NCBI RefSeq assembly: GCF_024160105.1
Contig: NZ_JAMFTQ010000003.1
Span: 185,836-249,835 of the forward strand
Length of the DNA: 64,000 nucleotides
Direction of reading: 5' to 3'
Origin: Corynebacterium stercoris
GTDB lineage: Bacteria; Actinomycetota; Actinomycetes; Mycobacteriales; Mycobacteriaceae
Both the position numbers and the translations under genes were made by a program. Below the pieces are notes generated by a model. The model searched no databases and had not been told where the DNA came from. It was given only the letters and a program-made list of their open reading frames with translations. Shown one piece after another: positions 45,503 through 54,942 of the stretch; within the stretch, counting starts at the first letter, position 1, and every line of letters starts with the position of its first letter.

Positions 45503-46603
45503 CTACTGCTGCCGGCGGAGCGCGCCTTCGTAACGGGCCCTCGCAGCCTCGACGTCCTCGGCGTTGTGGGAGGTGGGCACATCCGACCGGTCCGGGAAGA
45601 CCGCCTTGCCTTGCGGCAAGTTGATGGCAGGCTGGTTCGGCTGCGGGTCCTTATCGGGGCGCAGGTGGGCGTGCGCGTAGTCGGCGCAGTGGTCCAAGAA
45701 CACGCGCGGCGGAGCAAAGAAGTTGCAGCCCGTCAGCGCCTCGGAAAAGTCCAGGATGCGGTCGTAGTTGCCCTCCGGCTCGCCGATGAACATGCGGCGC
45801 AGCATCACTTCGGTGACGCGGGGGTCGCGGGCGTAGCTCATGAAGAAGGTGCCCTGCTTGCCCAGCGCGTCGCCGAACGAGAGGTTGTTGCGCACGATCT
45901 CCAGGCCGTTGCCGTCCTCGTCCTCAACCTGATTGACGGCCACGTGGCTGTTCGGGGCCTTCTCATCTAGCTCGATGTCGGAATGCTTCGTGCGGCCGAT
46001 GACCTGCTCCTGCTCCTCCACCGGCAGGGTGTTCCAGTCCTTGAGGTTGTGCACGTACTTCTGCTCGACGATGTAGCTGCCGCCCCTCCAGATGCCGTCG
46101 CGGATGATCGCAACCTCCACGCCCTCCTGGTCGCGGGGGCTCTCGGTGCCGTCGACGAAGCCGAGCGGGTCGCGGAAATCCTGGTACTGGAAGGCGTGAA
46201 CCTCGTCGTGGTAGTCGATGTGGTCCTCCACGATCGCGTTGATGCGGCGGGCGAGCTCGAAGGCGACGTCGAATTCGTCGGACCGGATGTGGAAGAACAG
46301 GTCGCCCGGCGTGGACGGCGCGTGGTGCTTCGCGCCGTGGAGCTCGACGAACTCGTGCAGGTGCTCCGGTTTGTCCAGTGCGAAAAGCCGGTCCCACATT
46401 GTCGCGCCGATGCCGGCCACCGCGGTCAAGTGCGCCTTCGGGTACCGGAAGCCCACGCCGTTGGTGAGGCTGGACAGGCTGGAAAGCGCCTCCAACGCCG
46501 CCTGCTCGCCGCCCTTTTTGAAGCCGAGGGTAATAAACAGCGCGTCCCGCGACTGCGGGAGAATCACGGTCTGGGTAACTTCTGCCTGGTTTCTGCTCGT
46601 CAT
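45503..46603 (-). CDS. Dyp-type haem peroxidase
   Basis: This 366-residue peroxidase has the family fingerprint GFVDGTESP (GxxDG, distal Asp), a plausible proximal His, and the conserved NNLSFGDALGKQGTFFMSYARDP near the C terminus. DyP enzymes oxidise dyes, phenols or related compounds using hydrogen peroxide. No signal peptide is seen, so it is cytoplasmic or loaded into a compartment; no encapsulin gene is near. Start chosen at ATG 46603. Confidence 0.9.
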   Translation of the reverse strand: MTSRNQAEVTQTVILPQSRDALFITLGFKKGGEQAALEALSSLSSLTNGVGFRYPKAHLTAVAGIGATMWDRLFALDKPEHLHEFVELHGAKHHAPSTPGDLFFHIRSDEFDVAFELARRINAIVEDHIDYHDEVHAFQYQDFRDPLGFVDGTESPRDQEGVEVAIIRDGIWRGGSYIVEQKYVHNLKDWNTLPVEEQEQVIGRTKHSDIELDEKAPNSHVAVNQVEDEDGNGLEIVRNNLSFGDALGKQGTFFMSYARDPRVTEVMLRRMFIGEPEGNYDRILDFSEALTGCNFFAPPRVFLDHCADYAHAHLRPDKDPQPNQPAINLPQGKAVFPDRSDVPTSHNAEDVEAARARYEGALRRQQ

Positions 46604-46843
46604 AAGGCTCAAGTATTCCCCATTTAGGCGGCTCTAGTCGGACCGGGTGGCCTCCTGCCGCCGATTACAGCACCGCCCACCCCACGATCGCTGCGTGTCA
46701 CACAGTTGAGAATGCATCACTGCATTGTGGATATGTGTCATCGAAACGCGTCTCTGTGTGGTCCTCGTTGCCTAACTGACACCAACGCCGTGTCCACTAC
46801 TCGGGGGACACCCCCGACATTAATGCTGCCTGTTTAGACCACG
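46604..46843. other. Intergenic segment left of IS21, no gene seen
   Basis: About 240 bp between the peroxidase gene and the IS21 end contain inverted bits such as TGTGTCACACAG and several TGTC/GACA pairs that look like a mobile-element edge, but no open frame or recognisable end sequence. Treat as a relic of unknown origin. Confidence 0.4.
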
Positions 46844-46920
46844 TGTTTAGTAACGGTGTGGTGGGTATCGGGTAACACCCGGGTGGGTTTGGAGTAACAC
46901 CCAGGTGTTGTGGGGTGGGG

Positions 46921-47688
46921 TTAGGTTGTCAGTCGCATGTTGTCTCCTTCGAGTGGGATGATCTCGGCGCCGGTGACGAGTCGGTTGAGGATGGATTCGG
47001 CGATGACGGCATCAGGGATGGACTTGTACCACTCATCTGGTGTGAACTGGGATGTCACGATTGTGGATCCTCGGTGCTCTCGCTCGGCAAGGATGGTCAG
47101 CAGCTGGTGTGCGGTTGCAGCATCGATCGGGGTGGTGAGGAAATCATCAAGCACGAGCACATCTGCGGTGTGGAGTTCCTCGAGGAACTTCATCCGCTCA
47201 ATGTCACCGTGTTTGAGTACTGCTAGGTGGTTGGCCAGGGTGTCGGTGCGGAAGAACTTGGCTGTGTAGTCCTTTCGGCAGGCGGCGTTGAGCAGTGCGA
47301 GTGCGAGGTAGGTTTTGCCGACGGAGGATTTGCCCAGGATGACAATGTTCTGGGCGCTTTGGCACCATTGGCAGTGAGCGAGTCGGGTGATTTGCTCTTT
47401 GTTGAGGGTGCGGCTGGGCGCGTAGGTGATCTCTTCGACGCAAGCATCGGGATTTGGCGATCGGGATGCTTTGAGCAGTTTGTTGACTCGCCGTTCGCGC
47501 TTGGCCGCGACCTCTTTATCGAGTGCGTAGAGCACTTTGTCGGAAAATGACCAGTCGTCGAAGTCGGGGTCGGCGGCGATGTCGATGACGCTTTGGCCGA
47601 ATGCGGTCATGCGCAGGCTGGTGAAGACCGGCAGGACAGATTCGTCGAGGAAGCGTGCGGTGGCTGATGCTGGTTGTGGCGGGGTCAC
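46921..47688 (-). CDS. istB: IS21 helper ATPase IstB
   Basis: This 255-residue AAA+ protein helps IstA transposition. Walker A is LGKSSVGKTYLALAL and Walker B is VLVLDDFLTTPIDAATAHQLL, with sensor VTSQFTPDEWY. Its GTG start overlaps the istA stop by four bases (GTGA). The gene appears intact. Confidence 0.93.
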   Translation of the reverse strand: MTPPQPASATARFLDESVLPVFTSLRMTAFGQSVIDIAADPDFDDWSFSDKVLYALDKEVAAKRERRVNKLLKASRSPNPDACVEEITYAPSRTLNKEQITRLAHCQWCQSAQNIVILGKSSVGKTYLALALLNAACRKDYTAKFFRTDTLANHLAVLKHGDIERMKFLEELHTADVLVLDDFLTTPIDAATAHQLLTILAEREHRGSTIVTSQFTPDEWYKSIPDAVIAESILNRLVTGAEIIPLEGDNMRLTT

Positions 47689-49323
47689 TTGGTGGGTCCT
47701 TTCTTGGTGAGGTTTTCCAGGCTGAACTGGGCGGCACCGCCGAGGTAGGCGCCGCGCGTGTCACGAGCTGGCACAGGCGCGGTGCCAAACGCTGGAGTGG
47801 TGGTGTCCCTGGTGGTGGTTGTGGTGCCGGTGGGGCGGGTGGTGTGGTCTTTGCGTACGGCGGCCATCATGTTCTTCACCGCGGTGTAGCTCACTGCCCG
47901 CTGGGCACCGTTGGTATCGATGAGGCGACGGCATGCTTCTTCTAGGACGAGCTTGTCGCGCTTGCCCATGCTCAGCACGTTGCGGCACGACTGGTACGCC
48001 TGGGCGGGGATCGCTTTCTGGGCGATCAGGCCCGCGATGACTTCTTTGGTGGCAGGGCCTATGCGTGAGGCTTCGCGCAGGAAGTACTCACTCGTCCACA
48101 GTCCCCGGGTATCAGTCATGTTCGGCGGGATGTGGTCGGTGTCGGTGACGTACGCCCCGCGCATCCCCGTGACGTGGTGGGTTGCGACATGCTCGCCAGC
48201 GTCGAAGACGGTGAGGACATCACCGGTGATGCGCACATCCACGGTGCGGCCCACCAGCTGATACGGCACTTCAGTAGCGGGCGGTGTCGATGATGATGTG
48301 GAAATTCGGTGCGACTTTGGCGCGTTTCCACACGGTGCGCTGCCACGTGGTTGCAGGTAGTGCAGCGAGTTGGTCGCGTTCGAACTCGTTGAACACCTCA
48401 CGCCGGCTTGTGTCCTGGTTGCGAAACGGGGTCGCAGTGTTGATCGCATCGACCAGCGTACGGATCCGGGTATTGAGCTCATCAAGCCCAACGCACTGGT
48501 GGCCGTCGAGTGCGTGGATGACTTTCTGGGTGACGATTTTCACCGCGGCTTCCACGCTGGCTTTGTCTTTGGGCTTTTTCGCCCGCGCCGGCAAAGCGGC
48601 GGTGTTGTAGTGCTCCAGAAACTCCTCGTAGGTGGAGTTGACCCGCCGGTTGCGATCCGCAGCGCTGATTGTGTTCGACGCGGTCGACGCGTTATCCGGC
48701 ACGATGACTTCCGCCACCCCACCGAAATAAGAAAACGCCTGCATATGGGCTGAAAGCCACGACTGCTGGCGCTCATCTGGGCAGGCGCAGGCGAAGATCA
48801 TCCCCGAATACGGCAATGAGGCGACGAACACGCTGATTTTCGGGCCTCGACCGGCGACCGGGTCGAACAGGCGCATCTTGGTTCCCGCCCAATCCACCTG
48901 CATGGTGTGTCCCGGGGCGTGGGTGATCCTGGCTGTCAGCCCAGCGGCGTCAACGTGCTGGGCCACGAGCTGCCGGAAACGCTCGTAGCTGTAATAGCGC
49001 TGCCCATCAGCAGCCGGGGTAGCAGTGTAGCGGCCCCAGAGCACCTGCAGCGTTACTTTGTGCCTGCCGGTCCTGGCCTTGGACACGGCATCGTAATCGA
49101 TCGGGACGAAATCGCCCTGGCCGGTGCTGCGCCCATCATGAAACAGCCCAGCCAATGCCTCATTGGTCAACCCCGCGAGCTGGGATTCGGTGGTGATCCC
49201 GGAAGATTCGAGCGCTTCGCGGGCCTTTTGAACTGTGGTGTGGGAACACCCCACAGTGGAACGGATTTGGCGGACGGACCAACCTTTGAGCACAAGGTCC
49301 ATCACCGCCCGGTAATCAGTCAC
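47685..49323 (-). pseudogene. istA: IS21 transposase IstA, frameshifted
   Basis: The N-terminal part (49323 to 48271) has the helix-turn-helix and the DDE catalytic core (MQVDWAG, VIVPDNAS, KASVEAAV). It ends FHIIIDTARY-stop at 48271. The remaining C-terminal quarter (VPYQLVGRTVDVRITGD... to GPTK) is open in another frame from about 48270 to 47685. A one-base change near 48270 would restore a protein of about 545 residues. It is probably a decayed transposase, although a truncated product would retain the DDE residues. Confidence 0.85.
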
Positions 49324-49447
49324 AACTGGACTCCTCTGGCAATGCCGCGCGCCCTGTAGTCGCGCGGTCACCAGCATCGTCCCCCAAGGTGTTACTGGAT
49401 ACTCACCATCGCGTTACTCGAAACCCACCACGGTGTTACTAGATGCA

Positions 49448-49653
49448 CCCGCGCAACACTGCCCTGCCGGCAGACCAGAGCGGCCGTGTGAGTATCGGAC
49501 AATAATGCGTAGTCCTCCAAGGGTCTGGACACAGGAGCTTTCCCCTTTCCTCAGTGGGGCGAGCAGAGGGAGAAGAAACATCCACCCCGGTGCACCCGCT
49601 GCGGTGACAACGACCCATCACCCGCAGCAGGTGGCAATCGTCACGGTTATCCC
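49448..49653. other. Intergenic segment right of IS21, no gene seen
   Basis: This stretch of about 200 bp between the IS21 right end and the terminator of the copper operon has no convincing open frame or repeat. Confidence 0.4.
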
Positions 49654-49689
49654 TCTTTTTCAGATTCCTGTCCTCGGGATCAGAAAAAG
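49654..49689 (-). terminator. Terminator of the copB operon
   Basis: On the minus strand CTTTTTCTGATCCC pairs with GGAATCTGAAAAAG around an 8-base loop, a 36-base hairpin starting 12 bases after the DUF305 stop. The A/T-rich arms give T-runs on both strands. Confidence 0.65.
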
Positions 49690-49700
49690 ACGGGGACCTG

Positions 49701-49958
49701 TCATAGGTCAGTGAGCATCTGCTGCATCTGGGCGATCTCGGCCTCCTGGTCGTTGATAATTTGTTCGGCCAGGGTGATCGCATGGGGATTCTGGCCGTCA
49801 GCAACCTCGTCACGGGCCATGTCGGCCGCACCTTCGTGGTGGGCGGTCATCTGCTCCAGGTAGAGGCGGGCAGCCTCAGTGCCCTGGGCTTCCTCAAGGG
49901 CTGTCATGTCCTCCTGGCTCATCATCCCGCTTATGCCACCCATCTCGCCGTGATTCAT
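49701..49958 (-). CDS. Short DUF305-domain protein
   Basis: This protein of about 85 residues is essentially one half of a DUF305 four-helix domain: MNHGEMGGISGMMSQEDM, then QMTAHHEGAADMARDEVADG and INDQEAEIAQMQQM. DUF305 proteins are usually secreted lipoproteins of about 200 residues with His/Met-rich helices, linked to copper or metal resistance. Here the signal peptide and first half are missing. It starts 10 bp after copB, so it may be a truncated copy kept in the operon. Confidence 0.65.
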   Translation of the reverse strand: MNHGEMGGISGMMSQEDMTALEEAQGTEAARLYLEQMTAHHEGAADMARDEVADGQNPHAITLAEQIINDQEAEIAQMQQMLTDL

Positions 49959-49968
49959 TCCTGGTGGA

Positions 49969-52203
49969 TCAGTGGACGGCGGTGGATGCCGGAGTAGGCG
50001 TGGTGTGTTCCTCCTTCGACTCGGCCGGAGCCAGGTGAGCCGGATCCAGATCAATGCGGCGCAACAGCTGGGCGTTCAGGGCCACCACGATGGTCGAGGC
50101 AGACATCAAGATCGCGCCCACGGCCGGGGACAGCACGAACCCGATCGGGGCGAGCACGCCGGCGGCCAGCGGCACGGCGAGGATGTTGTAGCCAGAGGCC
50201 CAGATGAGGTTCTGGATCATCTTGCGGTAGCTGGCCTGCGAGAGCTCAATCATCGACAGCACTGCCCGCGGGTCATCACTGGCCAGGACCACTCCGGCGG
50301 ATTCCATGGCCACATCCGTGCCGGCCCCGATGGCGATACCGACCTCCGCGCGGGTCAGAGCGGGGGCGTCGTTGACACCGTCGCCGACCATGGCCACGCT
50401 CAGGCCACGCTCCTGTAACTGGGTAACCTTGGTGTCCTTGTCCTGGGGCAGGACCTCGGCGAAGACCTCATCGATCCCCAGATCCTGGCCAACCGCCTGG
50501 GCCACCTGCTGCGCGTCACCGGTGATCATCGCGACCCTCACCCCGCGGTCCTGCAAGGCTTTCACGGCGGCGCGGGATTCGGGGCGGATCTTGTCCTCGA
50601 CGGCCACCGCACCGATGATCTGACCATCGCGGACAATATGGAGCACACCGGCCCCACGCCCGGTCCAGGCGCTGGTGGTGTCGGTGAGCTCGGTCGGGGT
50701 GGTGAGGTTGAACTCGCGCAGCATGTTCGGCCCGCCCACGAGGATCTCAGCGCCATCGACAGTGGCCCGGACCCCTCGGCCGGAGGCGGCGCTGAAACCA
50801 GTTGCACGGATTTGCCGACGGGAGGCCTCGGGATGGGCGGCCGCGGCAGCCACGATGGCGCGGGCCACGGGGTGCTCGCTGTCGGCCTCCGCGGCGGCGG
50901 CCAGGGCCAGTAGCTCGCCCTCGGTGACGCCGACAGCTGCCGCGACATCGGTGACCGCGTGCGCACCCTCGGTCAGGGTGCCGGTTTTGTCGAAGAGCAC
51001 CACGTCGATGGTGCGCATCCGCTCGAGCGCCATCCGGTCCTTGATGAGCACCCCGGATTTCGCGGCCCGCTCGGTGGAGATCGCAATGACCAGCGGAATC
51101 GCCAGGCCCAGGGCGTGCGGGCAGGCGATGACCAGCACCGTGACCGTGCGCACCACGGCATCGTCCGGGCTGCCGATGATGGTCCACACCACCGCGGTGA
51201 TCAGAGCGGAGATCAGCGCGAACCAGAACAACAACGCCGCCGCCCGATCCGCGAGGGCCTGGGCCCGGGAGGAGGACTCCTGGGCGTCGGCAACCATGCG
51301 TTGGATCCCGGCCAGAGCGGTGTCCCCGCCGGTAGCCTCCACCCGGATGCGGACGGTGTTGTCGGTGGCCACGGTACCGGCGACCACCTTGTCACCGGTG
51401 TCGCGGAAGACGGGACGGGATTCGCCGGTGATCATCGCCTCATCGAATTCGGCGGCTCCGTCGAGGATGGTTCCGTCGGCCGGCACCCGGGCACCGGCCC
51501 TCACCAGCACGACGTCGTCGACGACCAGCTCGGAGATGGCCACGGTGCGGGTGGTCCCGTCGATGACTTTCTCGGCCTCATCCGGCAGCAGGGCAGCCAG
51601 CGCGTCAAGCGCGGAGGACGCGGCCCCGAGAGCGCGCATCTCCAGCCAGTGGCCCAGCAGCATGATGGTCACCAGCAGGGCCAGCTCCCACCAGAAGTCC
51701 AGCTCCAAACCGCCCAGCCCCAGAGTGGTGACCCAGGAGGCGACAAACGCCACGGTGATGGCCATGGCGATCAGGAGCATCATCCCGGGTTGGCGGGATT
51801 TCAGTTCTTTCCATCCGCCCTTGAGGAAAGGCGTTCCGCCGTAGACGAAGATGATCGTGCCCAGCACCGGGGGGATCCAGGTGGATCCGGGGAAAGCCGG
51901 GAGGTGGTAGCCGAGCAGCTGGGCGACCATGGGGCTGAAAATAACGACGGGAATGGACAGAATCAGCGACCACCAGAATCGGTCCCGAAACATTGCGGTG
52001 CTGTGTCCGGCGTGTTCGCCGTGACCATGAACTTGGTGGTCTTCGTCCAGGGCGGAGTGCGGGTGATCGTGGGGCATCGCCTGGCCGTGGGTGTCTGCAT
52101 CTGCGTGGTGTTCGTGGCTGGCATGATCCGGGTGGTGGGTGTGGTCTGTTTCCGGAGCGGGGTGATCACCATGGTGATCGCCGGAATGGTGGGGAGTGCT
52201 CAT
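49969..52203 (-). CDS. copB: Copper-exporting P-type ATPase CopB (P1B-3, CPH motif)
   Basis: This 744-residue P-type ATPase has a His-rich N-terminal tail of about 65 residues ([25 protein letters not shown]), the metal-site motif CPH in [15 protein letters not shown], actuator TGES, phosphorylation DKTGTLTEG and hinge [11 protein letters not shown] plus a His-rich tail is the CopB/P1B-3 pattern (Cu and Ag export). The ATG at 52203 has AAGGA six bases upstream. It corresponds to the copB gene of the C. glutamicum cop cluster and is preceded by a copper chaperone gene. Confidence 0.93.
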   Translation of the reverse strand: MSTPHHSGDHHGDHPAPETDHTHHPDHASHEHHADADTHGQAMPHDHPHSALDEDHQVHGHGEHAGHSTAMFRDRFWWSLILSIPVVIFSPMVAQLLGYHLPAFPGSTWIPPVLGTIIFVYGGTPFLKGGWKELKSRQPGMMLLIAMAITVAFVASWVTTLGLGGLELDFWWELALLVTIMLLGHWLEMRALGAASSALDALAALLPDEAEKVIDGTTRTVAISELVVDDVVLVRAGARVPADGTILDGAAEFDEAMITGESRPVFRDTGDKVVAGTVATDNTVRIRVEATGGDTALAGIQRMVADAQESSSRAQALADRAAALLFWFALISALITAVVWTIIGSPDDAVVRTVTVLVIACPHALGLAIPLVIAISTERAAKSGVLIKDRMALERMRTIDVVLFDKTGTLTEGAHAVTDVAAAVGVTEGELLALAAAAEADSEHPVARAIVAAAAAHPEASRRQIRATGFSAASGRGVRATVDGAEILVGGPNMLREFNLTTPTELTDTTSAWTGRGAGVLHIVRDGQIIGAVAVEDKIRPESRAAVKALQDRGVRVAMITGDAQQVAQAVGQDLGIDEVFAEVLPQDKDTKVTQLQERGLSVAMVGDGVNDAPALTRAEVGIAIGAGTDVAMESAGVVLASDDPRAVLSMIELSQASYRKMIQNLIWASGYNILAVPLAAGVLAPIGFVLSPAVGAILMSASTIVVALNAQLLRRIDLDPAHLAPAESKEEHTTPTPASTAVH

Positions 52204-52254
52204 GACGTTCCTTTCGCTCAACCCGGTCGGGGTCGAGATGATGGGTAAAACTGA

Positions 52255-52581
52255 TCAGGATAAGACGGTGTAGCCGGCCTCCTCGATGGCCCGGCGAACC
52301 ATCTCCGGAGGTACGACACCGGTGACCGTGACGGTGGAAACACCACCAGCAGCGAGATCAACCTGGACGTCGTCGACCTGAGGGAGTGCCTGAAGGGCCT
52401 GGGTCACGCTTTTCGCGCAGTGCCCGCAGGTCAGGCCGGTGACCTGGTAGCTAGGGGAGGCCCCTCCTGCTGACGAGTCGCTGGCGGCAGGGATGGAGGC
52501 GGTGTCGGCACCTGAGGCAGGTCCGCAACAGCTGCAGCCGTGGGAGGCCATCGGCAAGAGGCGGGGCGGGGAGGTGATCAT
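52255..52581 (-). CDS. copZ: CopZ-like copper chaperone (HMA domain)
   Basis: This 108-residue protein has a C-terminal heavy-metal-associated domain with the copper-binding motif GLTCGHCAKSV and DVQVDLAAGGVSTVTV. A Cys-rich N-terminal tail (HGCSCCGP) may bind more metal. It probably delivers Cu(I) to CopB, 51 bp downstream. The ATG at 52581 has GGAG seven bases upstream. Confidence 0.85.
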   Translation of the reverse strand: MITSPPRLLPMASHGCSCCGPASGADTASIPAASDSSAGGASPSYQVTGLTCGHCAKSVTQALQALPQVDDVQVDLAAGGVSTVTVTGVVPPEMVRRAIEEAGYTVLS

Positions 52582-52628
52582 GGGAAAGCTCCTACGGGTC
52601 GGTGGGATTCGGCGATGCTATCTGGTGT

Positions 52629-52645
52629 ATACCCCCCTGGCGTAT
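52629..52645. promoter_or_regulatory. CsoR-type copper operator before copZ
   Basis: ATACCCCCCTGGCGTAT is an imperfect palindrome (6 of 8 pairs) of the ATACCC...GGGTAT type bound by the copper sensor CsoR. It lies about 50-65 bp before the copZ ATG on the minus strand, between copZ and copS. No csoR gene is in this window, so any binding protein must come from elsewhere. Confidence 0.55.
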
Positions 52646-52692
52646 ATCTCCAAGGGGTGGAGGGCGCGGCCCTCGCGCGGGGCAGGGTGTGG

Positions 52693-53820
52693 TCACCGGG
52701 CAGCCTCCTCACTGTCGGGAGGGGACAGTGGGAGGCGGATGGCAAACACCGCTCCGCGACCGGGTCCGGGGGAGGTCGCGGTGAGAGTGCCGCCGTGGGC
52801 CTCGATCAATGCCTTGGAGATGGTCAGACCGATACCGGCCCCGCCGTTGTCCCGGCTGCGGGCGGCATCCCCCCGGTAGAAGCGTTCGAAGATGTGTCCG
52901 AGCTGGCCAGGTGGGATGCCCTCGCCGTCATCGGCGACGTGGATGAGCGCGGTGGACGCCCCCTGTCGGTGGACGCTGATCCGGACTTGCCCGCCGGCCG
53001 GGGTGTGCCGTAGCGCGTTCGACAGGAGATTGCTCATCACCTGGCCGAAGCGTTGCCGGTCCACGAGCACCCGGGCGGTGTCCGTAATGGTCTCGACCTG
53101 TAAATCGACGCCCTTGTCAGCATAGGCTTCCCCCGCGGCAGCAGCGGCGGTATGGAGCAGATCCCCGAGCCCTTCCTCCACCAGGTCCAAATCGATCCGG
53201 TGTTCCTGGGCCCGGGAGACTTCGTCGATGTCTTCCATCAACCGGGTCAGGCGGGTGAGTTGGTCAGCCATGATCGTGTGGGTGGCATTATTCCAGTCCA
53301 CGGCCCCGTCCTGGAGACCATCGAGGTAGATTGTGAGCACCGATAAGGGGGTGCCCATTTCGTGGGCCAGATCAGAGAGCATCTGGCGGCGGACCTGTTC
53401 GGTGTGTTCCAGCCGGTCGGCCATGGTGTTGAAGGCATGCGCCAGGGTGGTGACCTCGGGGCCTGCTTCTCCGGCGGGCACACGGATACGGTAGTTTCCG
53501 GCCGCCAGGCTGGTAGCGGCGCGGGTGAGATCCTGCAGGGGGGTGCGCAGGCGACGCGACAACCACTGGCTGGCCAGCAGGGCGCTGATCAAGGCGGTGG
53601 GCAGGGCGACGGCCAGGGTGATCAGGTTGGCGTCCCGGTAGGCCCGCTCGGCATGGAACAGCTCCAGCGAGGGGTCCTCCCGGCCGGTCATCAACATATG
53701 ATCATGGAACAGGGTCGGGCCCACCATCGTGGCTACGGCCGCGGCCACCAGCAGGCTAATCACCACGGCCAACACCTGGGCGGCCAGGAAGCGGAAGGTC
53801 AGGCCGGGTCCGTGATTCAT
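52693..53820 (-). CDS. copS: Copper-responsive sensor kinase CopS
   Basis: This 375-residue histidine kinase has two membrane helices (about 12-33 and 68-88) with a short outer loop containing HDHMLM, a possible Cu-binding site. A HAMP domain follows, then H-box MLSDLAHEMGTPLSVL, N-box NLLSNALRHTPAGG and G-box DNGGAGIGLTI. It overlaps copR by four bases and lies next to copZ/copB on the same strand, as in the C. glutamicum CopRS system that responds to copper. Confidence 0.9.
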   Translation of the reverse strand: MNHGPGLTFRFLAAQVLAVVISLLVAAAVATMVGPTLFHDHMLMTGREDPSLELFHAERAYRDANLITLAVALPTALISALLASQWLSRRLRTPLQDLTRAATSLAAGNYRIRVPAGEAGPEVTTLAHAFNTMADRLEHTEQVRRQMLSDLAHEMGTPLSVLTIYLDGLQDGAVDWNNATHTIMADQLTRLTRLMEDIDEVSRAQEHRIDLDLVEEGLGDLLHTAAAAAGEAYADKGVDLQVETITDTARVLVDRQRFGQVMSNLLSNALRHTPAGGQVRISVHRQGASTALIHVADDGEGIPPGQLGHIFERFYRGDAARSRDNGGAGIGLTISKALIEAHGGTLTATSPGPGRGAVFAIRLPLSPPDSEEAAR

Positions 53821-54539
53821 GGCTGCCCCACCCGGTAGCCCACGCCACGCACGGTGTCGATAAACCCCCGGCCCCGGGTGTCGGTGCCGAGCTTGCGACG
53901 CAAGTTGCCGATGTGGACATCGACGATGCGTTCATCACCGACCCAGGTCGTGTCCCAGACCTCGGTGACCAGGTCGTGGCGGGTCAGCACCTGGCCGGGG
54001 CGCAGGGCCAGGGCAACCAGCAGCTCGAACTCCGTGCGGGTGAGCTCCACGGTCGTCTCCCTTACCCGCACCTGATGGGCGATGGGGTCAAGGATGAGGT
54101 CACCAACAATCAAGGGGGTGGTCACCTGCGGTGGGGTGGTGCTGGTGCGCGGGCGGCGCAGCACCGCATGCACCCGGGTCACCAGTTCCCGGATGCTAAA
54201 AGGTTTGGTGATGTAGTCATCCGCCCCCAGGGTCAAACCGCTGATCTTGTCGTCCTCGCTGCCACGCGCGGTGAGCATGAGGATGTAGCAGTCCGAGAAG
54301 GTGCGGATCCGTCGGCACACCTCCAGGCCGTCGAGTTCGGGCAGCCCCAGATCCAGCACCACAACATCGGGGGAAAAGCGACGGGCCTCGTCCACGGCCT
54401 GGGTGCCGGTGTGCGCCTGGCGGGTATCGAAGCCGGCCCGGATGAGGTAGGAGGCCACCATCTGAGCCAGGGGTTGTTCATCATCGACGACCAGCACCCG
54501 CCCCGGGGGCGTGGCGGTGGTCGGTGTGCGGTCAGCCAT
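53817..54539 (-). CDS. copR: Copper-responsive response regulator CopR
   Basis: This 240-residue OmpR-family regulator has a receiver domain with DDE near residue 19, phospho-acceptor Asp63 (VVLDLGLPELDG) and Lys in YITKPFSIRELV. The C-terminal winged helix has VELTRTEFELLVALALRPGQVLTRHDL and RIVDVHIGNLRRKLGTD. I chose the ATG at 54539. A direct repeat matching the CopR motif lies 59-78 bp upstream, in the gap to the divergent lipoprotein-copO genes. Confidence 0.92.
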   Translation of the reverse strand: MADRTPTTATPPGRVLVVDDEQPLAQMVASYLIRAGFDTRQAHTGTQAVDEARRFSPDVVVLDLGLPELDGLEVCRRIRTFSDCYILMLTARGSEDDKISGLTLGADDYITKPFSIRELVTRVHAVLRRPRTSTTPPQVTTPLIVGDLILDPIAHQVRVRETTVELTRTEFELLVALALRPGQVLTRHDLVTEVWDTTWVGDERIVDVHIGNLRRKLGTDTRGRGFIDTVRGVGYRVGQP

Positions 54540-54597
54540 AGACCCCAGTATCGCTCCGGCTAGGGGGAATACCACCCTCGCTCAGTGCCCGGCGGGG

Positions 54598-54617
54598 AAA
54601 TCTTCATCAAATCTTCA
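54598..54617. promoter_or_regulatory. CopR-binding direct repeat
   Basis: The minus strand reads TGAAGATTTGATGAAGATTT, two TGAAGATTT units spaced by two bases (11-bp period). As I recall, C. glutamicum CopR recognises a direct repeat of this form. Its position between copR and the lipoprotein-copO genes fits control of both directions. Confidence 0.75.
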
Positions 54618-54814
54618 AACATCACCCTTCGACCGCCGTCACCCCTGTGCCCCACCCCGGGCCGACGACATCGCCTCCCCTGGTCGGTTCAGCAGGCGCC
54701 ACCAGGGATTTCACTGCCTGCACCGCATACCCGGGGCGGGTAGAAGGACATCGCCCACGGCTGTGGGGTGGTGTCCCGGTGGTGACCCAGCCCACCGAAT
54801 TCACCCCCTTTTCG

Positions 54815-54845
54815 CCCTGTTATAAGGCTGTGAGCAGGGTTTTTC
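54815..54845 (+). other. Weak hairpin followed by T-run in the copR-lipoprotein gap
   Basis: CCCTG pairs with CAGGG across a 15-base loop and is followed by TTTTT. It could be a terminator or attenuator, but the stem is short. The rest of the 403-bp gap holds the CopR box and no gene that I can see. Confidence 0.3.
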
Positions 54846-54942
54846 ACTTCTAGTCCGTCAGGCACCCGTGCTAGATAAAAGTATGGCATCGACCTTGAGG
54901 CGGTGTCTTCCCACGGTCTTACCAAGATCCAAGGAGATTGAC

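Larger units (their letters stand above)
46844..49447 (-). mobile_element. IS21-family insertion sequence
   Basis: The element carries istA (interrupted) and istB. The left end (46844-46910) and the inverted right end (49380-49447) each have three spaced TAACACC-like blocks in the same arrangement (for example TAGTAACACCGTGGTGGGT at the right against TAGTAACGGTGTGGTGGGT at the left). Such multiple transposase-binding sites are typical of IS21. Exact ends and target duplication are uncertain; no clear direct repeat flanks it. Confidence 0.85.

Noticed and set aside
48265..48275. Programmed frameshift in istA
   Set aside because: IS21 istA is normally a single frame and no slippery heptamer or stimulatory structure is evident; ordinary decay is simpler.
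54660..54800. Possible small protein in the copR-lipoprotein gap
   Set aside because: Short frames there lack ribosome sites and conserved features; the gap is better read as regulatory.
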